Origin: Gemmatimonas phototrophica
GTDB lineage: Bacteria > Gemmatimonadota > Gemmatimonadetes > Gemmatimonadales > Gemmatimonadaceae
DNA: 64,000 nucleotides
Direction of reading: 5' to 3'
NCBI RefSeq assembly: GCF_000695095.2
Contig: NZ_CP011454.1
Location: 4,154,001 to 4,218,000 of the forward strand
Below the pieces are notes generated by a model, which did not search any database, had not been told where the DNA came from, and was given only the letters and a program-made list of their open reading frames with translations. Positions 9,043 through 18,014 of the stretch are shown in pieces; positions within the stretch are counted from its first letter, which is position 1; each line of letters starts with the position of its first letter. A program made the translations under genes and the position numbers.

Positions 9043-10620
9043 TCAGGTAGGCTCAGTCTGCTCGGGCCAGAGCTCGCCGTACAAGGTGGGGCCGCACGAC
9101 TGGCAGATGGCATGACTGAACGTCGCATCCGAGTGCGTGGAGATATACGACTCCACCGCTTGCCAATACCCCTGGTCGTCACGGACGCGCTTGCAGTTGG
9201 CGCAAATGGGAATAAGGCCGGAGAGCGTCCGCACATCGTTCAAGGCCGTGCGCAGCTGCGTATTGGTCGCCGCGAGCGCTTCTTCGCGGGCCCGTCCCAA
9301 GCGGTTGAAGCGCACGAGTTGATAGACCAGGATCGCCACCAGCACAAACACGGCCAGCCCCAACAGTCCCGTGACCCGTTGCCGCGCGATGATGGCCGCC
9401 TGCGCCTGCTGCGCCTCGCGGAGCCTGGTCGTTTCTTCGCGCTGGCGTTCACGTTCTTCGCGGTCTTCCTCGGCGGTGAGTCGTTCGGCCGTGGACCGAT
9501 CAAAAATGGTGTCGCGCATGGCGGTGGCTGCGCGTAACGCCCGCAGCGAGGCCACGGAATTCCCGGCCCGCTCCTCCACCTGCGACAGCGCCTCGAAGGC
9601 CTGCAACATGAACACCCGCTGCTCCACACTGCGCGACAATTCGAGCGATTCCATCAAGCGCGAACGCGCCACCGGCAGCTCCCCCAATTGGGCGTGCCCC
9701 TCACCCATCAGCAGCAGCGCGCGGGCCCGGCTGCGGATATTGCCGTTCTCCTTGCCCATGGCCGCCAGCGAATCAAGCAGCGGCAAGGCCTCGCGCGCTC
9801 GACCCTGCCGTAGCAGCGCTTCACCGCGCGCCGCCGCGTTCAAGCGCCACCCGCCAAGGGAGTCCACCACGGAGATCTGTGGCGAGCCGCTGGAGTACGC
9901 CGCCAGCGACCGGGCAATGGTCTCATATGCCAGCGCGAACTGCCTGGTATCCACATAGACGAGGGCGAGCGTATTGAGCGCATAGCCGAAAATGGCCTGA
10001 TCGCCGGACGTACCTGCCATGGCCACGGCTTCCTTGAGTCGGGCTTCAGCACGCCCGTATTGGCCCCAATCCTGGTATACTTTGCCAATATTGGTCAGGA
10101 CACGCGCAATGCCTACCGTGTCATGTTGCCGACGACGTCCGTCGAGCGACTGCGAGAAGGCGTACAGCGCTTGTTCGTAGTTGCCAAGCTGGTAGTGCGC
10201 GGAACCGGTGTTATTCCAGGTACGCGATGCCCCCACCGTATCACCCAGCGCCAGACGCATGTTTCGCCCGCGCTGCACGTACCCCAACGCACTTTCGTTT
10301 TGGTTCGCGCGGAGCAGTTGCGATCCCATGGACAGTATGGCGTCGGCCTTGAGCGGGGAATCCGGTAGGCGCTCGGCCAGCGTAATCGCCTGCCGAGCGG
10401 CGACGACCCCCGAATCCACCTTCCCGGCCCGCGAATAGGCATCGGCCAACCCCCGCCAGGCCTCAATCAGCCGTTCCGGTTGGTCCCGGATCGCGGACAG
10501 ACTGTCCACCGTGGCACGCCACTGGTCCACCGTCCGCACAGGAGTCTGCGCAGAGACGGGCGAGGTGATGGCAACGATCAGCGTTCCGAAAACGAGAAGG
10601 AGTTGGCCGGCGCGATTCAT
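9043..10620 (-). CDS. TPR membrane protein with C-terminal CxxC tail
   Basis: A 525-residue protein with a signal peptide ending VSAQ (about 1-24), six or seven tetratricopeptide repeats across about 40-380, a coiled stretch rich in Glu/Arg, one membrane helix (LLGLAVFVLVAILVYQLVRF), a short coil, and the tail ICANCKRVRDDQGYW ... CQSCG. That tail, a probable zinc-binding four-Cys unit, is usually found at the end of sensory output proteins. Here there is no kinase or cyclase domain, so it may bind a partner. The frame is open to 11412, but that extension lies opposite phoD and is not believed; ATG 10620 precedes the signal peptide. Confidence 0.75.
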   Translation of the reverse strand: MNRAGQLLLVFGTLIVAITSPVSAQTPVRTVDQWRATVDSLSAIRDQPERLIEAWRGLADAYSRAGKVDSGVVAARQAITLAERLPDSPLKADAILSMGSQLLRANQNESALGYVQRGRNMRLALGDTVGASRTWNNTGSAHYQLGNYEQALYAFSQSLDGRRRQHDTVGIARVLTNIGKVYQDWGQYGRAEARLKEAVAMAGTSGDQAIFGYALNTLALVYVDTRQFALAYETIARSLAAYSSGSPQISVVDSLGGWRLNAAARGEALLRQGRAREALPLLDSLAAMGKENGNIRSRARALLLMGEGHAQLGELPVARSRLMESLELSRSVEQRVFMLQAFEALSQVEERAGNSVASLRALRAATAMRDTIFDRSTAERLTAEEDREERERQREETTRLREAQQAQAAIIARQRVTGLLGLAVFVLVAILVYQLVRFNRLGRAREEALAATNTQLRTALNDVRTLSGLIPICANCKRVRDDQGYWQAVESYISTHSDATFSHAICQSCGPTLYGELWPEQTEPT

Positions 10621-10699
10621 GGGTGGGGACGTCGGGATCCGGGCAAACGCCGGATAGCTGGTGCGTGGGACTGCAGTTGGAAGCGACACCGGCCGATAT

Positions 10700-10734
10700 T
10701 TGAACAAGTTGGTCCCGTTTCCGACTTTGTTCAA
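10700..10734. promoter_or_regulatory. Inverted repeat between divergent genes, possible operator
   Basis: TTGAACAA (10700-10707) and TTGTTCAA (10727-10734) form a perfect 8-bp inverted repeat with a 19-bp spacer. It lies between the divergent TPR protein and small membrane protein genes. The A/T-rich half-sites stand out in this GC-rich sequence. It could be a dimeric regulator site; the regulator is unknown. Confidence 0.35.
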
Positions 10735-10755
10735 CAACATCCGGGCATCCGATTC

Positions 10756-10956
10756 ATGTTCAACGATCTGTGCGACGATGCGCACGAAGCGCATTCGCTG
10801 AAGGCTATCCACCGCGTCGTGATGGTGATTGGCGTGGTGTTCCTGACGTTTGGTGGTTTTGCCATTAGCACGCGCCTTGGCCAGTCTCAGCCGCCCGCCT
10901 CGGCGGCGTACGGCACCAAGCAGGCGCAGCCCGACGCGGCCGTATTCGGCGACTGA
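10756..10956 (+). CDS. Small single-pass membrane protein
   Basis: A 66-residue frame with one hydrophobic segment (VVMVIGVVFLTFGGFAIST, about residues 21-39), a short His/Asp/Glu-rich N-terminus and a Gln/Ala/Pro tail. No family is recognised. Support for a real gene comes from the strong hairpin 24 bp after its stop and from the possible operator just upstream. Start at ATG 10756 is tentative; the frame is open upstream to 10480. Divergent from the TPR membrane protein. Confidence 0.45.
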   Translation: MFNDLCDDAHEAHSLKAIHRVVMVIGVVFLTFGGFAISTRLGQSQPPASAAYGTKQAQPDAAVFGD

Positions 10957-10980
10957 GGGTCCTGAGGGTTTAAAGCGACG

Positions 10981-11012
10981 ACGGGGCGTGATGCTGAGGC
11001 ATCGCGCCCCGT
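10981..11012 (+). terminator. Stem-loop after the small membrane protein gene
   Basis: ACGGGGCG-T-GATGC pairs with GCATC-G-CGCCCCGT (14 pairs including one G-U) around a 4-nt loop. It sits 24 bp past the stop of the small gene and about 50 bp before phoD. It has no true T-run, though TGCCGTTT follows. Likely a transcription end. Confidence 0.6.
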
Positions 11013-11062
11013 TGCCGTTTGGGCCGCGATCTGTAGGCTTCGGTGACCTCACTTCCCCACGC

Positions 11063-12667
11063 ATGTCTGACCAGCAACTCCCCCGGCGCACGTTCCTCGC
11101 CCGATCCCTGGCCGCTGGCGCAGGGCTGACCCTTGGCCGAGCCGGGCTCTGGCTGCCATCCTCGGGGGCACCGGCCGTGGTGACCAGTGAAAGACGACGC
11201 CCGGTACTCCCCAACGGGGTGCAGAGTGGCGACCCCTGGCCCACCCGCGCCGTGCTCTGGGGGCGCACCGATCGTCCGGCGCAGCTGGAGGTGGAGTGGT
11301 CCACCACGGAAGCCTTCCGCACCGTCCACCGCGTGCGCGGGCCGATCGCCCGGGCGGAAGCCGCCTTTACCACCCATCTCGATCTCACCGGGCTCCCCCC
11401 GGGAGAAACCATCTTTTACCGCGCGCGCTACGAAAGTCTGGAGACGCCCGGGGCGTTCAGCGAACCAGTGACCGGGCAGCTGCGCACCCCTCCTCGCGCG
11501 TCGGCACGCGCCACGAAGCCGGTGCGGGTGGCCTGGTCGGGGGACATGGTGGGTCAGGGTTGGGGCATCGATGCCTCGCGCGGTGGCATTCGCATGTACG
11601 AGGCGCTGCGACGCGCGGAGCCCGATGTGTTTGTGCATTCGGGGGACAACATCTACGCCGACGGTCCACTGCAGACCGAAGTGCCGCTGGATGACGGCAC
11701 GGTGTGGCGCAATCTGGTAACCGACGCCAAGAGCAAGGTGGCGGAAACGCTGGACGAATATCGCGGGGCGTTTGCGTACAACCTGCTCGATGACAACGCG
11801 CGTCGGTTCGGGGCACAGGTGCCCGTGATTGCGCAGTGGGACGACCATGAAGTCGTGAACAACTGGTTTCACGATCTGGTGCTCGAGGACGATCCACGGT
11901 ACACCGAGAAGAACGTGCGGGTGCTCGCGCAGCGGGCGCAGCAGGCGCTGTTCGAGTTTCTCCCCATCCGGCGGAACGCCGCCGAACCCAACCGGATCTA
12001 CCGGTCGTTTTCCATGGGGCCATTGCTGGAAATCTTCGTCGTGGATCTGCGCAGCTATCGCGGCGCCAACTCTCCCAATCGGCAAACCAGCGCGTCACGC
12101 GAGACCGCGATCCTGGGCGACGCGCAGTTGGCGTGGCTGGAACGCGGGCTACGGCAGAGTCGGGCCACCTGGAAGGTAGTTGCCTGCGACATGCCGATTG
12201 GGCTCGTCGTGGAGGACCGCCTGCGCGAGGGGGTGCGCAACTACGAAGCCATTGCCAACGCCGACGCGGGTGTCCCTCTTGGCCGCGAACATGACATCGC
12301 CCGGTTGCTGCGCGCCCTGCAGCAGGCGCAGGTGCGCAACGTGGTGTGGATTACGGCGGATGTGCACTACTGTGCCGCACACCAGTACGCGCCGGAGCGG
12401 GCCGCCTTCACGCAGTTCGATGCCTTCTGGGAATTTGTGGCGGGCCCCATGCATGCCGGCACCTTTGGGCCCAACGCGCTCGACGGGACGTTCGGGCCTG
12501 AGGTGCGCTTCGCCAGCGCGGCGCCGAAACCCAACCGTCCGCCCAGCGACAACCTGCAGTTCTACGGCACGCTCGACATCGACCCACGTACCCGTGCGCT
12601 GACGGCCGGACTATGGGATGTCACGGGCACGCGCTTGTGGAGCGTAGAGCTGCCGCCCGCGAACTGA
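11063..12667 (+). CDS. phoD: PhoD-type alkaline phosphatase, Tat-exported
   Basis: A 534-residue PhoD-family phosphodiesterase/phosphomonoesterase. The N-terminus has a twin-arginine signal (RRTFLARSLAAGAG, residues 8-21). The N-terminal fibronectin-like domain (about 50-150) precedes the metallophosphatase core. Metal-site segments are visible: VAWSGDMVGQGW, HSGDNIYADG, QWDDHEVVNNW and WITADVHYCAAH. It should release phosphate from organic phosphates in the periplasm using Ca2+ and Fe3+ as in other PhoD proteins. ATG 11063 is chosen because the Tat signal follows at once; the open frame upstream to 10850 crosses the hairpin. Confidence 0.9.
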   Translation: MSDQQLPRRTFLARSLAAGAGLTLGRAGLWLPSSGAPAVVTSERRRPVLPNGVQSGDPWPTRAVLWGRTDRPAQLEVEWSTTEAFRTVHRVRGPIARAEAAFTTHLDLTGLPPGETIFYRARYESLETPGAFSEPVTGQLRTPPRASARATKPVRVAWSGDMVGQGWGIDASRGGIRMYEALRRAEPDVFVHSGDNIYADGPLQTEVPLDDGTVWRNLVTDAKSKVAETLDEYRGAFAYNLLDDNARRFGAQVPVIAQWDDHEVVNNWFHDLVLEDDPRYTEKNVRVLAQRAQQALFEFLPIRRNAAEPNRIYRSFSMGPLLEIFVVDLRSYRGANSPNRQTSASRETAILGDAQLAWLERGLRQSRATWKVVACDMPIGLVVEDRLREGVRNYEAIANADAGVPLGREHDIARLLRALQQAQVRNVVWITADVHYCAAHQYAPERAAFTQFDAFWEFVAGPMHAGTFGPNALDGTFGPEVRFASAAPKPNRPPSDNLQFYGTLDIDPRTRALTAGLWDVTGTRLWSVELPPAN

Positions 12668-12693
12668 GCCGCTGGCCCGCACGTTTCGCGCGG

Positions 12694-13020
12694 TTATCCG
12701 CCGGCCATGGCTCCGACAATGAGCAAGGGCTCACGCCCCGTCTGCACCGCCTCCGGCAGCAGGTCATCCGGTGAGGCGAGCGACAGGTCCTGCTCACAGG
12801 CGTAAAAACGCACGAATGCGCGTCGCCTGTGCGTACCATGATCACGAATGGTCCCGCGCAACACGGGATAGGCGGCCTCCAGCGCATCCAGCACGGCGCG
12901 CAGCGACAGTGGCCCTGTCACCGACAGGGCCAGTTCACCGGTGTGCGACAGCAGCGCGCGCAGTGGCGAAGGAAGCACCACGCGCACCACACGCGCGGCC
13001 ACGGTGGCTTGCTGGGTCAC
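12694..13020 (-). CDS. MoaD/ThiS-like sulfur carrier protein
   Basis: A 108-residue ubiquitin-fold protein of the MoaD/ThiS type. The central [21 protein letters not shown] resembles the MoaD helix, and the C-terminus ends in Gly-Gly (IVGAMAGG), as needed for adenylation and thiocarboxylation by an E1-like enzyme. The GTG start overlaps the stop of the BNR-repeat gene (GTGA), so the two are translationally coupled. A MoeZ-type E1/rhodanese at 14264 is the obvious activating enzyme. No other molybdopterin or thiamine gene is nearby, so the acceptor of the sulfur is unknown. No hinge or tag suggests another family. Confidence 0.8.
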   Translation of the reverse strand: MTQQATVAARVVRVVLPSPLRALLSHTGELALSVTGPLSLRAVLDALEAAYPVLRGTIRDHGTHRRRAFVRFYACEQDLSLASPDDLLPEAVQTGREPLLIVGAMAGG

Positions 13021-14132
13021 GGCAGCGTCTGCACTTCCACCGACAACACCGGTGGCAGGTCATGCACAATCGCCTGCCAATGATCACCGCCATCGGGAGA
13101 CACATACACCTGTCCACCGGACGTCCCGAAGTAAATCCCGCAATCGTCCAGCGTGTCCACGGCCATGGCATCACGCAGCACGTTCACGTAGCAGTTGGCC
13201 TCAGGCAACCCGTTCCCCAAGGCCTCCCATTCGTGTCCGCCGGTGCGACTGCGGTAGACACGCAGCTTCCCGTCGGGTGGGAAGTGGTGCGTGTCACTGG
13301 TGATGGGCACCACGTACACCGTATCCGGTTCGTGCGCGTGCACATCAATGGGAAAACCGAAATCCGTGGGCAGATTGCCACTCACCTCATACCAGCTGTC
13401 GCCACCGTTGTCACTGCGCATCACGTCCCAGTGCTTCTGCATGTACAGCCGTTGCGGGTTGGCGCTGTGCATGGCCAGACGATGCACGCAGTGCCCCACC
13501 TCGGCATCGCCGTCGGGAATTTCGCCGGAACGCAGCCCCTTGTTGATAGGCATCCACGTGGCGCCGCCATCGGTGGTACGAAATGCCCCGGCGGCAGAGA
13601 TGGCGATGTACATCCGCTGCGCATCGGTGGGATCCTGCACGATGGTGTGCAGGCACATGCCCCCGGCACCCGGCTGCCATTGCGACCCCGACCCGTGCTC
13701 GCGCAGCCCCGAGAGCTCCTGCCAGCTGGCGCCACCGTCGGTAGACTTGAACAGCGCCGCGTCTTCCACGCCGGCAAACACGGTATCGGCTTCCGTCAAA
13801 GATGGCTCGAAGTGCCAGACCCGTTTGAATTCCCACGGATGCGGCGTGCCGTCATACCACATGTGCGTGCCGGGAATACCATCGTAGGCGAAGCGATTGT
13901 CCATGGCCTGCCAGCTGCGGCCGCCGTCGTCGCTGCGTTGCACCAGCTGGCCAAACCATCCGCTCGACTGTGACGCATAAAGCCGGTCAGGATTGAGTGG
14001 CGATCCCTTGAGATGGTACATCTCCCAGCCAGGAAAATGCGGCCCGTCCACGGTCCACTTCGTGCGCGTCCCATCAGCCGACAGGATGAACGCACCTTTG
14101 CGCGTACCGACCAGCACTCGAACCCGGCTCAT
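13017..14132 (-). CDS. BNR/ASP-box repeat protein coupled to MoaD-like gene
   Basis: A 371-residue cytoplasmic-looking protein (no signal peptide) with five or six sialidase-type ASP boxes such as [36 protein letters not shown] and VSPDGGDHW, so a beta-propeller. It lacks the Arg triad context of true sialidases, so annotation as an exo-sialidase would be misleading. ATG 14132 is chosen because AGGAG stands six bases upstream; GTG 14135 is an alternative. It ends in a GTGA overlap with the MoaD-like gene. The tight coupling suggests a joint function, perhaps a target or scaffold of the sulfur carrier. Confidence 0.75.
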   Translation of the reverse strand: MSRVRVLVGTRKGAFILSADGTRTKWTVDGPHFPGWEMYHLKGSPLNPDRLYASQSSGWFGQLVQRSDDGGRSWQAMDNRFAYDGIPGTHMWYDGTPHPWEFKRVWHFEPSLTEADTVFAGVEDAALFKSTDGGASWQELSGLREHGSGSQWQPGAGGMCLHTIVQDPTDAQRMYIAISAAGAFRTTDGGATWMPINKGLRSGEIPDGDAEVGHCVHRLAMHSANPQRLYMQKHWDVMRSDNGGDSWYEVSGNLPTDFGFPIDVHAHEPDTVYVVPITSDTHHFPPDGKLRVYRSRTGGHEWEALGNGLPEANCYVNVLRDAMAVDTLDDCGIYFGTSGGQVYVSPDGGDHWQAIVHDLPPVLSVEVQTLP

Positions 14133-14263
14133 CACATGCTCCTGGTCACAGGGAGAATCAAGCGGTTGTAAACATACGTGGAGATTCCAGCGGTCTGCAC
14201 GTACCTTGGACCACAGATCCCACGCAAACTCATCGTGGGACCAACCGCCGCCGCGATGTACCC

Positions 14264-15415
14264 ATGCCCACAGCCACGTCCCAGTCCCTGCCCCCGCTCA
14301 CGGCAGAGGAATCCAACCGCTACCGCCGGCATCTCATCCTCCCGGGCGTGGGACCCGAGGGGCAGGCGCGCCTCAAGGCGTCCCGCGTGCTCATTGTCGG
14401 GGCCGGTGGACTGGGGTCGCCGGTCGCGCTCTATCTGGCTGCCGCCGGCGTGGGGACCATCGGGCTGGTGGACAACGACCGGGTGGACGCCACCAACCTG
14501 CAGCGTCAGTTGCTGCACGGCACCAGCGACGTGGGGCGCAGCAAACTGGAGTCGGCACGCGATCGGCTGCACGACGTCAACCCGCATGTGCATGTGGTGT
14601 TGCACGCCTCGTGGCTCACGTCGTCCAATGCGCTCGACATCATGCGTGGCTACGATGTGGTCGTGGACGGCACCGACAATTTTGCCACCCGCTATCTCGT
14701 GAATGATGCCTGCGTACTGTTGGGAATTCCCAACGTGCACGGGTCGGTCTTTCGCTTTGATGGGCAGGCGTCGGTGTTCGGTCTCCCCGATGGCCCCTGC
14801 TACCGCTGCCTCTATCCCGAGCCGCCGCCGCCGGAGATGGTCCCCAACTGCGCCGAAGGCGGCGTGCTGGGTGTGCTGCCAGGTATGGTCGGCACCATTC
14901 AGGCCACGGAAACCATCAAGCTGCTGCTCGCACTCGGCGACTCACTCTCCGGCCGCCTGCTCATGATCGATGCGCTGAGCATGGCGTTTCGAACCGTCCG
15001 ACTGGCACGTGACCCCGAGTGCCCCGCGTGTGGCACGCGCACCATTACGCAGCTGATTGACTACGACCAGTTCTGCGGCACGCCGGGACTGCATGCCGAC
15101 GCCCACGCCATCGTGGAGGAAGTCACCGCCGCCACGCTGCGCGACTGGCTGGCCAGCGGGACCCCCCTGCAGCTCATTGATGTGCGCGAGCCCAACGAGA
15201 CGGCCACCGGCACGATTGCCGGCGCCCGCTGCATTCCGCTTGGCACCCTGTCCGAGCAGCTGCCAACGCTGGCCACCGACGTCGTCACGGTATTGGTGTG
15301 CAAAAGTGGCGTGCGCAGCGCGCGCGCGGCCCGGCAACTCATCGCCGCCGGCTTCGCGCAGACGCGCTCACTCGCAGGAGGCATGATGCACTGGGACACG
15401 CCTTACCCGCGTTGA
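14264..15415 (+). CDS. moeZ: MoeZ-type E1-like adenylyltransferase with rhodanese domain
   Basis: A 383-residue two-domain enzyme. The ThiF/MoeB domain (about 15-260) has the nucleotide loop VGAGGLGSP, the zinc pairs Cys179/Cys182 and Cys253/Cys256, and Cys196 in [14 protein letters not shown]. The rhodanese domain (about 285-380) has the persulfide loop CKSGVRS with Cys346. Such proteins adenylate the Gly-Gly end of MoaD/ThiS/CysO carriers and load sulfur as thiocarboxylate. It is divergent from the BNR/MoaD-like pair, about 130 bp away, and that carrier is its likely substrate. Start at ATG 14264; no strong ribosome site seen. Confidence 0.9.
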   Translation: MPTATSQSLPPLTAEESNRYRRHLILPGVGPEGQARLKASRVLIVGAGGLGSPVALYLAAAGVGTIGLVDNDRVDATNLQRQLLHGTSDVGRSKLESARDRLHDVNPHVHVVLHASWLTSSNALDIMRGYDVVVDGTDNFATRYLVNDACVLLGIPNVHGSVFRFDGQASVFGLPDGPCYRCLYPEPPPPEMVPNCAEGGVLGVLPGMVGTIQATETIKLLLALGDSLSGRLLMIDALSMAFRTVRLARDPECPACGTRTITQLIDYDQFCGTPGLHADAHAIVEEVTAATLRDWLASGTPLQLIDVREPNETATGTIAGARCIPLGTLSEQLPTLATDVVTVLVCKSGVRSARAARQLIAAGFAQTRSLAGGMMHWDTPYPR

Positions 15416-15430
15416 GATCTCAGATCTCCC

Positions 15431-15682
15431 TCACTCCGGGAGTACGTCGTCCGGGAGTTCTCTGGGTTCCGCCAGAATCGCCTGGGCCTCGGCCAGTCTC
15501 TTGGCCGGCACCAGGATCGTGACGCCGCGGGACGTAGCCCCCTGAAATCCGGGTCCGAAAATCCCCACGGTATCATTGCCATCACGCTCGGCCGGAATGT
15601 CGTGGGCCTCCAGCAGGGCAATGGTGATATCGGCTTCAAAGCCCGACGCCAACGTTACGAGTGATGTCCAATCAGCGTGCAT
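15431..15682 (-). CDS. DUF2007-like small protein
   Basis: An 83-residue protein fitting DUF2007 (putative signal-transducing, ACT-like fold): VTLASGFEADITIALLEAHDIPAERDG followed by GVTILVPAKRLAEAQAILAE. These proteins are cytoplasmic and of unknown role. ATG 15682 is chosen for the AGGAG upstream and because homologous sequence starts there; the frame is open to 15721. It converges on moeZ with a 15-bp gap that includes the palindrome GAGATCTCAGATCTC. Confidence 0.7.
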   Translation of the reverse strand: MHADWTSLVTLASGFEADITIALLEAHDIPAERDGNDTVGIFGPGFQGATSRGVTILVPAKRLAEAQAILAEPRELPDDVLPE

Positions 15683-15751
15683 ACATCTCCTGCCGGGAGT
15701 CAATGAAGTAGTGATCTTCACACCGGTGTTGCGGCGGGATCGCGAGAAGTG

Positions 15752-17035
15752 CTAGCGCAACGCGGCCCGTAGTTCAGCATACTGCTGCGCGTATTCGCGC
15801 ACCGGGATGCCCTGCGCGATGGCGTCCCACGCCTGGCGCAGACTCGCCGCACCGCCACGTGGGCCCATGGGATGGCCGAAGACCCCTCGCCCCGGCACGA
15901 AGCCGAAGTCCACCGATCCTATGCGGCGGTACACCCCCTCCAGCGTGGCGGCCGAGTCACTGCCTCCCGGCACCGGCAGACTCGGCTTGAGATGTCCCAT
16001 GGGCTCTAGACAGGCCTGCACATTCTCCATCACCTCGTGTTCCGGCGTCATCATGCGATCGCCGAACCCCGGCATGATGATGACATCGGCACCGGCGAGA
16101 CGCTGTAGACGGGTGATCACGCGCGAGTGGACGCCGTGCAGCGGCAGCCGACTGAACGACGCAATGAACGGGAAGTGGGTGACCAGAGGCACGCGAGCGT
16201 GACGACGGAGTGCCCGCACTCCGCTCAGCCCCACCGGCATGGTGTTCACCATGACCATGGTGGCTCCTGCGGCGACGGCCGTGTCGTGGAGCGCGTGCAG
16301 CGCGTCCACTTCGTCCGTGATGTTGGCGAGGTAGCCTTTGGGCACACCAGTGGCAACTTCGGCCCGACGACGTGCATCCCCCAACAACGCGGCCCGTGTC
16401 GCGAGCGGCGAGTAGGGCGCATCCGCCAGCATCTCATCGTCCTTGGCCACATCCAGCCCACCCATCCACCCTTCGAAGCCCAACTGCGCAAACGGCTCGG
16501 GGGGCAGGCCGATGTTGGGCTTGATCACGCCGAAGAAGAGCGGGCGCCCGTAGACCTGCAGCTGGTCACGCACCCCCTGCACGCCAAACTGCGGCCCTTC
16601 GAACGCCGCAAGGTAGGAGGCCGGAAAACGAATGTCTTCCAGTCGGATGAGCGGGATGCCGGGGGCAAAGAACACACCTTCGCCGAGCACTGCGGAAATC
16701 AGATTGGGGAGACGCGGGCCGAAATTGCCGTGCGGGTGCGCAATGACCGCGCGGCAGGCGTGGACGGCGCCCGCTGGCGCGGCTGGCACCGGTACGGAGA
16801 ACCCTGCGGGGCGCGGTGACGACACAAGCGACAGCACCCGGGCGGCAAACTGCGGGCGGAAATCCTCCGCGACCCCGATACGCTGCCATTGTGCCGTGGA
16901 CTGCTCACTGGCCAGATGGGCGGCCGCGGCGCGCGGATCACCGGCGCACTCGAAGGTGAATTCCAGTTCGATGTACTGGTCTGTGATCAGCGCATCGCGG
17001 GACGCAAAGAAGGCGTCGATGTCCTGGGGGGTCAC
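15752..17035 (-). CDS. RuBisCO-like protein (form IV)
   Basis: A 427-residue homolog of the RuBisCO large subunit. The C-terminal barrel keeps [11 protein letters not shown] with Lys172 (Lys175 of RuBisCO) and [10 protein letters not shown] with Lys198, Asp199 and Glu201 (the carbamylation/metal site). However, KPKLG is changed to KPNIG and the loop-6 Lys motif is absent ([10 protein letters not shown]), so it should not fix CO2. Known form IV proteins enolise or isomerise sulfur-containing or sugar phosphates. I chose GTG 17035, four bases after the YjbQ stop; the longer frame to 17143 would overlap YjbQ. The pairing with YjbQ is conserved-looking and may be functional. Confidence 0.88.
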   Translation of the reverse strand: MTPQDIDAFFASRDALITDQYIELEFTFECAGDPRAAAAHLASEQSTAQWQRIGVAEDFRPQFAARVLSLVSSPRPAGFSVPVPAAPAGAVHACRAVIAHPHGNFGPRLPNLISAVLGEGVFFAPGIPLIRLEDIRFPASYLAAFEGPQFGVQGVRDQLQVYGRPLFFGVIKPNIGLPPEPFAQLGFEGWMGGLDVAKDDEMLADAPYSPLATRAALLGDARRRAEVATGVPKGYLANITDEVDALHALHDTAVAAGATMVMVNTMPVGLSGVRALRRHARVPLVTHFPFIASFSRLPLHGVHSRVITRLQRLAGADVIIMPGFGDRMMTPEHEVMENVQACLEPMGHLKPSLPVPGGSDSAATLEGVYRRIGSVDFGFVPGRGVFGHPMGPRGGAASLRQAWDAIAQGIPVREYAQQYAELRAALR

Positions 17036-17039
17036 TGCT

Positions 17040-17468
17040 TCACTCGGTGCGCAGCAGATGCAGATGCACCTCGCGCGCAGTGCGCGGGCCATCGAGCTCC
17101 ACCAGAAAGAGCGATTGCCATCCGCCCAGCTCAAGCTCGCCATCTGTCACCGGAATGGTTTCGGTGGCGTTGAGAAAGAGCCCGAGCAAATGCGCGTGCG
17201 CATTCAGTCGATCGTCCACCGGTGCCCGGTTATGACCGTAGGCAGCGGTCGCCGGCGCCAGCTGTTCCAGCCAGCGGATCATGTCCTGCTGCAACTCCCC
17301 TTCCCGCTCATTGAGCGTAATGCGTGCCGTGGTATGCGGCGACATCACGGTCAGGAGGCCATGTTGGACGCCACTCTGACGTACCCATTCTCGCACCGAC
17401 TCGGTGATATCGAGCAGGTCAATGGGCCGCGTCGTGGTGAGGGCCAGACGGTGGCGAAGCGGAGGCAT
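17040..17468 (-). CDS. YjbQ/UPF0047 family protein
   Basis: A 142-residue protein of the UPF0047/YjbQ family. [19 protein letters not shown] and the [30 protein letters not shown] core are diagnostic, and the [15 protein letters not shown] ending is typical. Its relatives show weak thiamine-phosphate synthase activity, but their real role is unclear. It is the first gene of a two-gene unit with the RuBisCO-like protein, four bases apart. Divergent from the DUF1569-like gene. Confidence 0.88.
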   Translation of the reverse strand: MPPLRHRLALTTTRPIDLLDITESVREWVRQSGVQHGLLTVMSPHTTARITLNEREGELQQDMIRWLEQLAPATAAYGHNRAPVDDRLNAHAHLLGLFLNATETIPVTDGELELGGWQSLFLVELDGPRTAREVHLHLLRTE

Positions 17469-17546
17469 GGGAGACGGGCTCAGTCAGACGGACAGGTCGC
17501 GACGATTGCGGTGAAATATACCGCGGCGTGCCATATACTTGAGACC

Positions 17547-18008
17547 ATGCCTGTCTATCCTAATCTCTTCGAGGCGGCCGAGGTGGATGCCGCCGTGCAA
17601 CGTCTTGCTGCCCTCACCCCCAAAACGGTGCCCGCGTGGGGGAGCATGAGCGTCGCCACCATGCTCGCTCACGTGAACGTCGCCTACGAGATGGTATACG
17701 ACGACAAGCACCCCCGCCCCAATGCGCTCATGCGCTTCGTGCTCAAGCGCATTGTGAAACAGAAAGTGGTGGGTCCGGATCCCTATCCGCACAACACGCC
17801 CACCGCTCCGGTGTTTCGCATCAAGGACACGCGCGATTTTCACACGGAGCGGGAACGTCTGGTGGCCTATCTGCGCCGCGTGCAACACGACGGGCAGCGT
17901 GCCTTTGAAGGCCGGGAGTCACTCTCCTTCGGGCCGCTCACCGCCGCAGAATGGAACGGGCTCTTTTCCAAACACCTTGATCACCATCTGCGGCAGTTTG
18001 GGGTCTAG
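17547..18008 (+). CDS. DUF1569 (DinB-like) protein
   Basis: A 153-residue helical protein. MSVATMLAHVNVAYEMV and FSKHLDHHLRQFGV hold the three histidines expected for the metal site of the DinB/YfiT-like four-helix fold, best matching DUF1569. Possibly a metal-dependent thiol transferase or detoxifying protein; substrate unknown. ATG 17547 is chosen because the homologous sequence starts there; the frame runs open upstream through YjbQ as a shadow. It converges on the NmrA-type gene with a six-base gap. Confidence 0.75.
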   Translation: MPVYPNLFEAAEVDAAVQRLAALTPKTVPAWGSMSVATMLAHVNVAYEMVYDDKHPRPNALMRFVLKRIVKQKVVGPDPYPHNTPTAPVFRIKDTRDFHTERERLVAYLRRVQHDGQRAFEGRESLSFGPLTAAEWNGLFSKHLDHHLRQFGV

Positions 18009-18014
18009 CGCGGC

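Noticed and set aside
10621-11412. N-terminal extension of the TPR protein frame
   Set aside because: It would lie opposite phoD and the small membrane protein, is Arg/Pro/Ser-rich, and the real signal peptide begins at 10620.
13017-14132. Calling the BNR protein a sialidase
   Set aside because: ASP boxes alone are structural; the Arg triad and catalytic Asp/Tyr/Glu context of sialidases are not recognisable and there is no export signal.
15414-15428. Palindrome GAGATCTCAGATCTC between convergent genes
   Set aside because: Too short and without a T-run to call a terminator; could be chance.
17506-17539. Possible promoter (TTGCGG, TATACT) before the DUF1569 gene
   Set aside because: The spacing of 22 bases is too long for a standard sigma-70 promoter.
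16632-17546. Upstream extension of the DUF1569 frame
   Set aside because: It lies opposite the RuBisCO-like and YjbQ genes, and homologous sequence starts at 17547.
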